From Alphaproteobacteria bacterium (GTDB taxonomy: Bacteria > Pseudomonadota > Alphaproteobacteria > Kiloniellales > DSM-21159): a DNA stretch of 64,000 bases. A model generated the notes under the pieces. That model searched no databases, had not been told where the DNA came from, and saw only the letters and a list, made by a program, of their open reading frames with translations. The position numbers were made by a program, and so were the translations under genes. Of the stretch, positions 18,529-28,944 are shown piece after piece. The stretch spans positions 38,352-102,351 of the forward strand of contig JAUILQ010000014.1 of assembly GCA_030433005.1 (NCBI GenBank). The letters are read 5' to 3'. Numbering within the stretch: the stretch's first letter is position 1; each line of letters starts with the position of its first letter.

Positions 18529-19692
18529 ATGGCCCTGGACGCCGACACCCTCGAGCAGTTGCTGGAGACCGTGAGCCGCTTCGTCGAGGAGCGGCTGCGC
18601 CCGCTCGAGCCGCGCGTCGCCGAGGAGGACGCGATTCCGGCCGAGATCGTCGGGGAGATGCGCCGCCTCGGCCTGTTCGGCCTGTCGATCCCGGAGGACT
18701 ACGGCGGCCTCGGGCTGACCATGAGCGAGGAGGTCCAGGTCGCGTTTCGGCTCGGCCGCACCTCGCCGGCCTTCCGCTCGCTGCTCGGCACCAACAACGG
18801 CATCGGCTCGCAGGGCCTGGTCATGGACGGCACCGAGGAGCAGCGCCGGCACTACCTGCCGAAGCTGGCCTCGGGCGAGCTGATCGGCTCCTTCTGCCTG
18901 ACCGAGGCCGGCAGCGGCTCGGACGCCGGCTCGCTGCGCACCGCGGCGAAGGCCGACGGCGACGACTTCGTGCTGAACGGCACCAAGCGCTACATCACCA
19001 ACGCGCCGGAGGCCGGGGTCTTCACGGTCTTCGCGCGCACCGACCCGGACACCAGGGACGCCCGCGGCGTCACCGCCTTCGTCATCGACGCCGACACGCC
19101 GGGCATCTCGCTCGGCGCGCTCGACAAGAAGATGGGCCAGCGCGGCGCCCACACCTGCGACGTCAATTTCGACGACGTGCGCGTGCCCGCCTCGGCGATC
19201 ATCGGCGGCCCGGCGCGGCTCAACCAGGGCTTCAAGACGGCGATGAAGGTGCTCGACCGCGGCCGGCTGCACATCGGCGCGGTCTGCGTCGGCGTCGCCG
19301 AGCGGCTGATCGAGGACTCGCTGCGCTACGCGCTCGACCGCGAGCAGTTCGGCCAGCCGATCGCCGAGTTCCAGCTGATCCAGGCGATGCTCGCCGACAG
19401 CAAGGCCGAAGCCTACGCGACCCGCTGCATGGTCGAGGAGACGGCGCGCCGCAAGGACGCCGAGATCCCGGTCTCGACCGAGGCCGCCTGCTGCAAGCTC
19501 TACGCGACCGAGATGGTCGGCCGCGTCGCCGACCGCGCGGTGCAGATCCACGGCGGCGCCGGCTACATCGCCGATTACGGGGTCGAGCGCTTCTACCGCG
19601 ACGTCCGGCTGTTCCGGATCTACGAGGGCACCAGCCAGATCCAGCAGCTGGTGATCGCCCGCAACATGATCCGCGAGGCGCGCAATTGGTGA
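18529..19692 (+). CDS. Acyl-CoA dehydrogenase
   Basis: 387 residues with the three-part acyl-CoA dehydrogenase fold: FAD and substrate segments CLTEAGSGSDAGSLRT and GTKRYITNAPEAGVFTVFAR, then RDVRLFRIYEGTSQIQQL, in which Glu366 sits at the catalytic-base position of short-chain and glutaryl-CoA dehydrogenases. It should make the 2,3-enoyl-CoA used by the divergent crotonase. ATG 18529 follows AGGAGGAAGG. It overlaps the next ligase gene by GTGA, so the two are translationally coupled. Confidence 0.92.
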   Translation: MALDADTLEQLLETVSRFVEERLRPLEPRVAEEDAIPAEIVGEMRRLGLFGLSIPEDYGGLGLTMSEEVQVAFRLGRTSPAFRSLLGTNNGIGSQGLVMDGTEEQRRHYLPKLASGELIGSFCLTEAGSGSDAGSLRTAAKADGDDFVLNGTKRYITNAPEAGVFTVFARTDPDTRDARGVTAFVIDADTPGISLGALDKKMGQRGAHTCDVNFDDVRVPASAIIGGPARLNQGFKTAMKVLDRGRLHIGAVCVGVAERLIEDSLRYALDREQFGQPIAEFQLIQAMLADSKAEAYATRCMVEETARRKDAEIPVSTEAACCKLYATEMVGRVADRAVQIHGGAGYIADYGVERFYRDVRLFRIYEGTSQIQQLVIARNMIREARNW

Positions 19693-21317
19693 CGCCGGCC
19701 GGGGAAGGGCGGGAAGGACGGGTGGCCGCGCCCGACCTCTCGCGCTTCCCGCGCCGCATCCACGAGATCGTCGAGCGCTGGCGGCAGGAGCGGCCGCAGG
19801 CGTCCGCACTGGTCGAGCCGGGCGCGGACGGACGGCAGGGCCGCAGCCTCGACTTCGCCGGGCTCGGCCGGGCGGTCGACGCCGCCGCCGAGGCGCTGCG
19901 CGGCGCCGGCGTGCGCGGCGGCGACCGCGTGCTGATCCTCAACGAGAACGCGATCCCGACCGCCGCCTTCCTCTTCGCCTGCTCGCGGCTCGACGCCTGG
20001 GCGGTGCTGGTCAACGCCCGGCTGGCGGCGCCCGAGGTCGACCGGATCCTGGCGCACTGCGAGCCGCGCGCCCTGGTCTGCACCCACGAGGTCAGCCCCG
20101 AGGCCGCCGCCCACGGCGCGCGCCACGGCGCCGCGGAGCTCCGCGACCCGGACTTCGGCGCGGTGCTGCTGCGCGGCCATCTGGCCGCCGAGCCGGAGCC
20201 GGTGGAGGAGGGCAACGCCGGCCAAGTCGCGGCGATGATCTACACCTCGGGCACGACCGGCCGGCCCAAAGGGGTCATGCTGACCCACCGCAACGTCCTC
20301 TACGTGGCCATCGTCTCGGGCGCCCAGCGCGGCCTGTCGCCGGCCGACCGGGTCTATGCCGTGCTGCCGATCAGCCACGTCTTCGGCCTGGCCAGCACCT
20401 TCCTCGGTACGCTCCACGCCGGCGGCTGCCTGCTGCTGGTGCCGCGCTTCGACCCGGCGCACCTGGCGGCCGCGCTGGCCGGTGAGGGCCAGCCGCCGGT
20501 CACGGTCTTCCAGGGCGTGCCGGCGATGTACGCCCGCCTGCTCAAGCACCTGGCCGGCGCCGGCCGGGCCCTGAAGGCGCCGGCCCTGCGCTACATGAGC
20601 GCCGGCGGCGCGCCGCTCGATATCGACTGGAAGCGCCAGATCGAGGCGCGCTTCGGCCTGGCGCTGAACAACGGCTACGGCCTGACCGAGGCCTCGCCGA
20701 CCGTCTCCCAGACCCTGACCGGCGAGCCGCGCGACGACGATTCGATCGGCCCGCCGCTGCCCGGCCTGCAGATCCGCCTGGTCGACCCGGCGACGGGCGC
20801 TGCCCTAGAGCCCGGCAGGCCCGAGGCCATCGGCGAGCTCTGGCTGCGCGGCCCGACGGTGATGAAGGGCTACTTCCGCGACGCCGAGGCGAGCGCCGCC
20901 GCGGTCACGCCCGAGGGCTGGCTGAAGACCGGCGATCTCGCCCGCCAGGACCCCGACGGCTACCTCTTCCTGGTCGGGCGCGCCAAGGAGCTGATCATCC
21001 GCGGCGGCTTCAACGTCTACCCGCCCGAGGTCGAGACCGCGCTCAACGCCCATCCGCGGGTCACCCACTCGGCCGTCGTCGGCCGCCCGGTCAAGGGCGA
21101 CGAGGAGGTCGTCGCCTTCGTCGAGCTGGCGCCGGGCAAGCCCGGCGAGCCGCCGGTCGACGAGGCTGCGCTCAAGGCCTTCGTCCACGACCAGCTGGCG
21201 CCCTACAAGCGCCCGCAGCGCATCTTCGTGGTCGACTCGATGCCGGCCAGCGCCGCCGGCAAGATCCAGAAGCATCGCCTAGCCGCCCTCGCCGAGGAAC
21301 TCTGCGCCGAGGGGTGA
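19689..21317 (+). CDS. Acyl-CoA synthetase (AMP-forming)
   Basis: A 542-residue ANL-superfamily ligase: P-loop-like IYTSGTTGRPKGVMLTH near residue 185, NNGYGLTEASPTVSQ, the TGD motif in WLKTGDLARQD, the hinge GRAKELIIRGGFNVYPPEVE and the adenylation Lys near the C-terminus in SAAGKIQKHRL. It activates a carboxylate to its CoA ester through an acyl-AMP. The GTG at 19689 overlaps the dehydrogenase stop and has GAGG 10 bases upstream; GTG 19722 is an alternative. As the only activating enzyme of the island it probably defines the entry substrate, which cannot be named from sequence. Confidence 0.9.
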   Translation: MTPAGEGREGRVAAPDLSRFPRRIHEIVERWRQERPQASALVEPGADGRQGRSLDFAGLGRAVDAAAEALRGAGVRGGDRVLILNENAIPTAAFLFACSRLDAWAVLVNARLAAPEVDRILAHCEPRALVCTHEVSPEAAAHGARHGAAELRDPDFGAVLLRGHLAAEPEPVEEGNAGQVAAMIYTSGTTGRPKGVMLTHRNVLYVAIVSGAQRGLSPADRVYAVLPISHVFGLASTFLGTLHAGGCLLLVPRFDPAHLAAALAGEGQPPVTVFQGVPAMYARLLKHLAGAGRALKAPALRYMSAGGAPLDIDWKRQIEARFGLALNNGYGLTEASPTVSQTLTGEPRDDDSIGPPLPGLQIRLVDPATGAALEPGRPEAIGELWLRGPTVMKGYFRDAEASAAAVTPEGWLKTGDLARQDPDGYLFLVGRAKELIIRGGFNVYPPEVETALNAHPRVTHSAVVGRPVKGDEEVVAFVELAPGKPGEPPVDEAALKAFVHDQLAPYKRPQRIFVVDSMPASAAGKIQKHRLAALAEELCAEG

Positions 21318-21346
21318 AGCCGCGCCGCCCTCGCCTCGGGGACGCG

Positions 21347-22222
21347 TCAGGCGGGGGTGCCGCGCCGGCGCAGCAGCAGCCAAGCCAGCCCGAGCCCGGC
21401 CAGCAGCAGGCCGAGCGGTCCCGGCTCCGGCACGGCGACGGGCGGTGTCTCTCCGCTCCCCGGAGCGGGCGGCAGGTCGGGGCGCAGATCGGAAGGCAGA
21501 TCGGGCAGCAGGCCGCTCTCCGGCGGCGCGGGCGCCGGGAAGGCCGGTGCCAGGAAGGGGGCCTCCGGCGGGCCGGCCTGTGCGCGGGGCGTCGTCGCCC
21601 CGGACAGCCCCCCGGACGGCCCGGCCGTTGCCGCCGGCCGCGCGAGGGCGAGCGGCGAGAGGACCGGTGCGCCCGGCAGCCCGAACGGCCGGAAGGCGAA
21701 GGGATCGGCCGGGAAGGCCGCGGCGCCGAAGGAATCTGCGGCGAACTCGGGGCCGAAGCCCGACGTGCCGAAGGGCCGTCGGGACCGGCCGCGGTCGAAC
21801 AGGCTGCGCCGCTCCTCGTCGGGATCGCGGCTCCCCGACTCCGACCCGCTCGCTGGCGCGTCCGCCGCAGGGCTGCCACCGCCCTCCCGACGCTCCGCGT
21901 CCAGCGGCAGCGATCGTGGTGGGGCAAGGGGCGCGGCGAGCAGTCGGTAGGGCTCGAGCAGGCGATTGCCGTCGCGGCCGGCACCGCTGCGCGCCGTGTC
22001 GTCGCCCCTCTCCTCGCTCTGCGCGAGGCGGGATCGGCGGGCCGCTGCCGGCGGCTCGGAGCTCGATCCGAAGATCGAGGGCCCGAAGGCCGAGGGCGCG
22101 ACCTGCACGCGGCCGGGGCCGAGCGCATCCTGGCCGGGCCCGGCCGTCGGCTGCGGTGCCGCGACCCAGGTCAGCAGGGCGCAGCCGCAGGCGAGCAGGG
22201 CGAGGGGGAGCGGTGCCGTCAT
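21347..22222 (-). CDS. Exported proline/serine-rich protein with PEP-CTERM anchor
   Basis: 291 residues with no known internal domain. A signal peptide (MTAPLPLALLACGCALLTWVAAPQ) is followed by about 230 low-complexity residues rich in Pro, Gly, Ala and Phe (repeated PFG, SFG and FGPEF themes). It ends in VPEPGPLGLLLAGLGLAWLLLRRRG, a textbook PEP-CTERM signal: VPEP, one membrane helix, basic tail. Such proteins are cut and sorted by an exosortase and usually associate with exopolysaccharide; no exosortase lies in this window. The ATG at 22222 has GGGAGG upstream. The downstream partner of a second anchored protein on the same strand. Confidence 0.75.
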   Translation of the reverse strand: MTAPLPLALLACGCALLTWVAAPQPTAGPGQDALGPGRVQVAPSAFGPSIFGSSSEPPAAARRSRLAQSEERGDDTARSGAGRDGNRLLEPYRLLAAPLAPPRSLPLDAERREGGGSPAADAPASGSESGSRDPDEERRSLFDRGRSRRPFGTSGFGPEFAADSFGAAAFPADPFAFRPFGLPGAPVLSPLALARPAATAGPSGGLSGATTPRAQAGPPEAPFLAPAFPAPAPPESGLLPDLPSDLRPDLPPAPGSGETPPVAVPEPGPLGLLLAGLGLAWLLLRRRGTPA

Positions 22223-22388
22223 CGGCGCCTCCCGCCCCGGCGGGCGCGGCTCAGGGGCGCGGTCCTGCCCCCGAAGGTCGACCGGGGGCACGCGCCTCGC
22301 GGGCAAAAGGGAAGGCAGCGGTTACCATGAGATGTCTACGCTTTCGGCGTGCGAAGGTTCCCGGGCCGGGCGCGCCGCCGGCGGCGGC

Positions 22389-23492
22389 TCAGGCGCGCAG
22401 GGCCCCCGGACGCGTGCAGGCGACGACCAGCCACAGCAGCCCGAGGCCGGCGAGCAGCAGGGCCAGGGAGCCCGGCGCCGGCACCTCGACCGGCGGCGTG
22501 CCCGGGCCGGTCTCGCTGCCGGGCAGGCTGCCCTCGAAGGGCTGCAGGTGGACCTGGGCGAGCTGCTTCAGGCGGCCGGCGACCAGCGTGCCCTCGATCG
22601 CGGAGAAGTTCATGACGAAGGCCTCGGGCGCCAGGACCGAGCCGAAGAACTGGCGCCAGAAGGTCAGGCTGGTCGCCTCGTGGAAGTTCCAGAGCACGTG
22701 GGGCGCCGCGTCGAAGGGGCCGCCCAGGAAGTTGTCGGCCATCGCCAGGGCGCTGCCGCCGACGTTGACGATGACGGTCTCGGCGCCGTTGAGCGCGAAG
22801 TCGATCTCGTTGACCGCGCCGAAGAAGGCGCCGCCGTCGGCGATGTCGTAGACCGCCAGGCCGTCGGCGTCGGGCGCCAGCTCGAAGCGGCCGACGCTGC
22901 CGTCGATGGTCGGCGCGCTGCCGCCGAGCGCCGCGAGGTCGCCCGAGGTCGCGCTCAGCGTCGAGGCGAAGCCGGGCAGGTCGATCGGCGCGTTCTCGAT
23001 CCTGTTGCCCTGGTTGAAGGTGCCGTCGTAGGTCCCGCCGAAGGTCGCCGTGCCGCTGCCGCCCGGCCCGGCGTTCATCTCCAGCACGCCGCTGCCGCTG
23101 CCGCCGACCGTCGCGTCGCCGCCGTTGTCGAGCTTGACGTTGCCCGACAGGCTGCCGCCGACGACCAGCTCGTCTAGCGCGGAGGCGGGCGCCGTGGTGC
23201 GCGTGTGGAACTGGCCGCCGTGGAGGCTGCCGCCGACGTAGCCGCGGCCCTCGACGTTCGACCAGGAGGCCATGCTGCCCAGCGAGACGACGTTGAACTG
23301 GCGCAGGATCTCGCCGGTGGTCAGCGGCCCGGCCGCGGCCGGGCCCGAAGAAACGAGACCGGCGACCAGGCCGGCGGCCAGCCCGCCGAGCAGGCCCGCG
23401 AGCGGAAGGGTGGGACGCCGGCGGGCGGCGCGAGCGGCCTGTGCGGCGCTGCGTCGATGGCCGTGGTCGAGTCGAAGGCTGTCGCTGGTCAT
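22389..23492 (-). CDS. Choice-of-anchor A family protein with PEP-CTERM-like tail
   Basis: 367 residues: an N-terminal Ala-rich export signal (LAGLLGGLAAGLVAGLVSSGPAAAG), a choice-of-anchor A domain of about 260 residues (FNVVSLGSMASWSNVEGRGYVGG at its start; PHVLWNFHEATSLTFWRQFFGSVLAP near its end) and a C-terminal VPAPGSLALLLAGLGLLWLVV anchor. The family is an exported beta-rich adhesin-like fold that appears with different anchors, hence the name. The anchor reads PAP rather than PEP and is followed by only one early Arg (ACTRPGALRA). It lies 166 bases upstream of the other PEP-CTERM gene. Confidence 0.82.
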   Translation of the reverse strand: MTSDSLRLDHGHRRSAAQAARAARRRPTLPLAGLLGGLAAGLVAGLVSSGPAAAGPLTTGEILRQFNVVSLGSMASWSNVEGRGYVGGSLHGGQFHTRTTAPASALDELVVGGSLSGNVKLDNGGDATVGGSGSGVLEMNAGPGGSGTATFGGTYDGTFNQGNRIENAPIDLPGFASTLSATSGDLAALGGSAPTIDGSVGRFELAPDADGLAVYDIADGGAFFGAVNEIDFALNGAETVIVNVGGSALAMADNFLGGPFDAAPHVLWNFHEATSLTFWRQFFGSVLAPEAFVMNFSAIEGTLVAGRLKQLAQVHLQPFEGSLPGSETGPGTPPVEVPAPGSLALLLAGLGLLWLVVACTRPGALRA

Positions 23493-23627
23493 CTGGCTGT
23501 CTGGTCCCCCAAGACCGGTGCGTGCCGGCCCGTCGGCGCGTCGCGGGGCGCGCGGCCGTCGAGCCGTTGGATCGTCTGGCGCGGATAGAAGACGCGGCAA
23601 CCCGCGTCGGGGTTCCGGTTCCCCGCT

Positions 23628-24197
23628 CTAGCGGAACGGCCCCTCGCCCTGGAGCACGGCGTCCGTCGCCGCGTCGAGCGGGCGGTAGAGCGCGATGCCG
23701 AGCAGCGCGTCGATGCCCGCGGTGCCTCGGCGCAGCGGCAGCAGCAGCACCTCGTAGCGGACGTGGGCGCGCTGCTGCCACTCCAGCGTCTGGCGGCGCA
23801 GGCAGACTTCGCCGGCCAGGGCGCGCCCGTAGTGGCGCCAGAGCTCGGGGTCGACCGCCGGCGGGATCAGCGCCGAGAGCCGGCGGCGGGTGATCTCACC
23901 CTCGAAGCGCGCGATCTCCGTGCCGACCAGGCGGAACACCAGGTCGAAGCCGGACGGCGCGTCGCCGCTGCCGGGCCCTGCCGTGCCGGCGGGCGGCAGC
24001 CGGTCCGTCAGGAAGAGGTTGGGCAGCAGCGGCCCCAGCTCCTCGGGCCGCAGCGCGCTGCGCGGCATGACGCCCTCGATGGCCCGCGCGCGCCAGTAGG
24101 CGAGCAGCGCGGCGATGGGGGCGTGGAAGGGCTCCGTCAGAGCGGCGTCCAGGGCCGCCGCCTCGCAGATCAGCCCGTCGCTCCAGGTCTCGTCCAT
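23628..24197 (-). CDS. PAS_5 family protein
   Basis: 189 residues resembling the PAS_5 (PF07310) family: a helical lead (LLAYWRARAIEGVMPRSAL), LGPLLPNLFLTDRL, then a PAS-like strand pattern with FRLVGTEIARFEGEITRRRLSALIP. These are small cytosolic putative sensors without an attached output domain and of unknown ligand. The ATG at 24197 was preferred to a start at 24272 because the extra 25 residues are unlike the family. A second family member occurs at 44435-44905 with little sequence similarity beyond the fold motifs. Confidence 0.75.
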   Translation of the reverse strand: MDETWSDGLICEAAALDAALTEPFHAPIAALLAYWRARAIEGVMPRSALRPEELGPLLPNLFLTDRLPPAGTAGPGSGDAPSGFDLVFRLVGTEIARFEGEITRRRLSALIPPAVDPELWRHYGRALAGEVCLRRQTLEWQQRAHVRYEVLLLPLRRGTAGIDALLGIALYRPLDAATDAVLQGEGPFR

Positions 24198-24322
24198 GCG
24201 CGACGGCCTCTTGGGGCTGCTGCCCCTGGATCCGGGCCGGCCAAACCCTTGGGCCCCAGGGATGCCAACCATCTCTAAGGTACGAAACGTTACCTATGTG
24301 TCCGGGCCGGACAGAGCAGAGA

Positions 24323-24399
<77 letters not shown>

Positions 24400-24477
24400 G
24401 CACGCGATCCCGCAGATAGCAGAAAGCCGCGCCGCCCGCCACCCGTGGCGGCGCCTTCCCGGACCTCGTGCGCCCTC

Positions 24478-25422
24478 CTAGCCGCGGTCGCCGGCGGTCG
24501 GCGGCGGCGCCTGGTTGCCGAGCTGCGATTCGCGGCGCGCGATGTAGAGCGAGGAGGCCACGATGACCAGCGCGCCGAGCAGGGTGTAGAGGTCCGGCAC
24601 CTCGGCGAAGAACAGGAAGCCGAGCAGGCCGGCGCCGATCAGCCGCGAGTAGTCGAAGGGCGCGACGAAGGAGGCCTCGGCGGTGCGGTAGGCCTTGACG
24701 ATCATCGCCTGGGCGGCGACGCCGACTAGGCCGACGCCGAGCAGCAGCAGCCACTGCGTGGCGTCCGGCCACTGCCAGTCGGCGACTGCCGGGCCGGCGG
24801 TCGTGACGATCGAGGCCAGGCAGAACCAGACCAGCATCGCCGTCTGGCTCTCGCTGCGCGGGAAGCGCTTGACCAGCACCACCGCGCAGGCGATGCCGAG
24901 CGCCATGCCGACGGCGGCCAGCATCGCCGGCTCGAAGGCCGCCGCGCCGGGGCGCACCATCACCAACATGCCGAGGAAGCCGATCAGCGTCGCGCTCCAG
25001 CGCCGCCAGCGCACCAGCTCGCGCAGCACCAGGGCCGACAGCAGCGTGGTGAACAGCGGCGAGGTGAAGCCGATCGCCGTGACCAGGGCGAGCGGCAGCT
25101 CGGAGAGGGCGTAGAAGCCGGCGGTCATGGCGCCGGCGCCGCAGAGCGCGCGCGCCAGGTGGGTCAGCGGGTAGTCGCTGCGCAGCGCGCGGGCGCCCTC
25201 GACCCAGAGGAAGGGCAGCAGCGGCAGCAGCGCGAAGAAGGCGCGTGCGAAGGCGACCTGCCAGAACGACAGGCCCTCCAGGGTGAGCTGCTTGACCAGC
25301 ACGCCGTTGATCGCGAAGACCGTCGCCGCCGCGACCATCCAGGCCGCGCCCTGCAGGTTGGGGTGCAGCCCGGCGAAGCGCTCGCGGGCCGTCACGGCCG
25401 CGGTCTCCGGCCCCGCGGGCAC
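24478..25422 (-). CDS. EamA/DMT family transporter (copy 2 of a tandem pair)
   Basis: About 314 residues with ten predicted membrane helices arranged as two EamA repeats (first from [20 protein letters not shown], second from [21 protein letters not shown]). Drug/metabolite transporters of this kind export amino acids, nucleosides or other small metabolites; the substrate is unknown. GTG start at 25422, alternative GTG at 25395. It lies 34 bases after a paralogue on the same strand and probably shares its mRNA. Both end with an [21 protein letters not shown] motif, showing a common origin. Confidence 0.88.
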   Translation of the reverse strand: MPAGPETAAVTARERFAGLHPNLQGAAWMVAAATVFAINGVLVKQLTLEGLSFWQVAFARAFFALLPLLPFLWVEGARALRSDYPLTHLARALCGAGAMTAGFYALSELPLALVTAIGFTSPLFTTLLSALVLRELVRWRRWSATLIGFLGMLVMVRPGAAAFEPAMLAAVGMALGIACAVVLVKRFPRSESQTAMLVWFCLASIVTTAGPAVADWQWPDATQWLLLLGVGLVGVAAQAMIVKAYRTAEASFVAPFDYSRLIGAGLLGFLFFAEVPDLYTLLGALVIVASSLYIARRESQLGNQAPPPTAGDRG

Positions 25423-25456
25423 GCGGCGGATCGACGGGGAGCGACCATCGCGCCGC

Positions 25457-26479
25457 TCAGCCCTGGCTGCTGCGCGGGCTCTCGCGCACGATCTGGCTGG
25501 CCTTGCGCTCGCGCGCGACCACCGACTCGCGGTGGGCGATGTAGAGCGAGGAGCCGGCGATGATGCCGGCGCCGACCCAGGTCCAGAGGTCCGGCACCTC
25601 GCCGAACAGGATGAAGCCGAGCGCCGCGACGAAGGGCAGCTTGGTGTACTCGAAGGGCAGCATGGCGCTGGCGTCCGCCATCTTGAAGGCGCGGGTCAGC
25701 GCGACGTGGCTGAACACCGCGATGAAGCCGACCAGGGTCATCAGGCCGATCACCGTCCAGCTCGGCCACTGCCAGACGAAGAGGGCCGGGACCAGCGACA
25801 GCGGCGTCGCCAGCACGTTCATGAAGAACACCATGGTGCCCGGCTCCTCGGTGCGCGACAGCCGCTTGACGATGACTACCGAGACCGCCATCACCGCCGC
25901 CGCCAGGATCGGCAGCGCCATCGGCCAGGTCAGCTCCTGGAAGCCGGGCCTGAGGATCACCAGCACGCCGAGGAAGCCGATCGCGGTCGCGGTCCAGCGC
26001 CGGGCGCGCACGATCTCGCCGAGGAACATCGCCGCGGCGGCGGTGGCGAACAGCGGCACCGTGAAGTTCAGCGCGACCGCCTGGGCGAGCGGCAGGTAGG
26101 CCAGCGAGAAGAACCACAGCGCCATGGCGACCAGGCCGACCACCGAGCGCCAGACGTAGAGGCTGAGCCGCTTGGTGCGCAGCACGCCGAGCCCGGCCCG
26201 GGCGAACCACGGCAGCATGAAGGCCATGGCGAAGAAGTTGCGCAGGAACACGACCTGCAGCGGCTCGAGCTCGTGCGAGGCCTCGCGGATCGCGACGTTC
26301 ATGATCGAGAAGCCGAGCGAGGCGCCGATCATGTAGAGCGCGCCGAGCACCGGGGCACCCAGGTTCGACAGCGAGAACCCGGAGCGGCCGGAATGGCCGC
26401 CCGGCCCCGTCTCGCGGCCGTCGTCGCGGCCCGGGGCCGGCGCGGGTCGGTCGCTCTCGGCGTCGCTCTCGGCTGGCAT
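25457..26479 (-). CDS. EamA/DMT family transporter (copy 1 of a tandem pair)
   Basis: 340 residues. A polar, Gly/Arg-rich N-terminal tail of about 38 residues precedes ten membrane helices in two EamA repeats. Conserved DMT features include an aromatic-rich turn in [26 protein letters not shown] and [13 protein letters not shown]. It is divergent from acetoacetyl-CoA synthetase with a 144-base gap. Neighbouring copy 2 has the same layout without the N-terminal tail, so a local duplication followed by divergence is likely. Function beyond small-metabolite export cannot be stated. Confidence 0.88.
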   Translation of the reverse strand: MPAESDAESDRPAPAPGRDDGRETGPGGHSGRSGFSLSNLGAPVLGALYMIGASLGFSIMNVAIREASHELEPLQVVFLRNFFAMAFMLPWFARAGLGVLRTKRLSLYVWRSVVGLVAMALWFFSLAYLPLAQAVALNFTVPLFATAAAAMFLGEIVRARRWTATAIGFLGVLVILRPGFQELTWPMALPILAAAVMAVSVVIVKRLSRTEEPGTMVFFMNVLATPLSLVPALFVWQWPSWTVIGLMTLVGFIAVFSHVALTRAFKMADASAMLPFEYTKLPFVAALGFILFGEVPDLWTWVGAGIIAGSSLYIAHRESVVARERKASQIVRESPRSSQG

Positions 26480-26623
26480 GGAGCCACCACCCTAGGGTGC
26501 GCCGCAGCATCTGACCAGCGGATGCGCCCGCAGGGCTGCCTTGCACCCGCTCGCCGCGCCACCCTATCTTGCGCCGGCTCACCTGCCCCCCGGCTCCTCC
26601 AGAACCAGCGAGACCGACCGCCC

Positions 26624-28639
<2,016 letters not shown>

Positions 28640-28674
28640 GCGGGGTGGCGGCTCCGTCGGAGCCTCCAGATCGG

Positions 28675-28759
28675 CTTCATGGTGAGCCTGTCGAACCACG
28701 AAGCCGAGCGGCACCGCCCGTGCCGCTTCGCTTCGCCCTTCGACAGGCTCAGGGTGAAG
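28675..28759. repeat. Palindromic intergenic element, family B
   Basis: A left arm at 28675-28703 (CTTCATGGTGAGCCTGTCG...) and an inverted right arm at 28731-28759 (...CGACAGGCTCAGGGTGAAG) enclose about 27 bases. The core GAGCCTGTCGAA / TTCGACAGGCTC is a widespread type of intergenic palindrome in high-GC proteobacteria. It lies 35 bases after the acetoacetyl-CoA synthetase stop. Confidence 0.8.
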
Positions 28760-28832
28760 CGAAGGCAGGGGGCGCGGGCCCCTAGCTCACCCGGCTGAGC
28801 CGGCGGCGCTTTCTCGCCGTCAGCTTCATTTC

Positions 28833-28918
28833 GTCATTCCCGCGAAGGCGGGAATCCAGAGGGACGAGCCACTGCGCTCGGAGAGTGCGCAGGGATCCCC
28901 CGCCTGCGCGGGAATGAC
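28833..28918. repeat. Palindromic intergenic element, family A copy 2
   Basis: Arms at 28833-28858 (GTCATTCCCGCGAAGGCGGG...) and 28893-28918 (...CGCCTGCGCGGGAATGAC). It is a diverged copy of the element at 8900-9004 with a shorter, unrelated centre. Again it lies between convergent genes. The 305-base interval 28640-28944 contains only these two elements. Confidence 0.85.
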
Positions 28919-28944
28919 GGGAGAAAGGCGAGGGCTCCCGCGCC

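Noticed and set aside
28675..28918. CRISPR-like array from adjacent repeats
   Set aside because: Two different palindromic families, each present once here, with no spacers of constant length.
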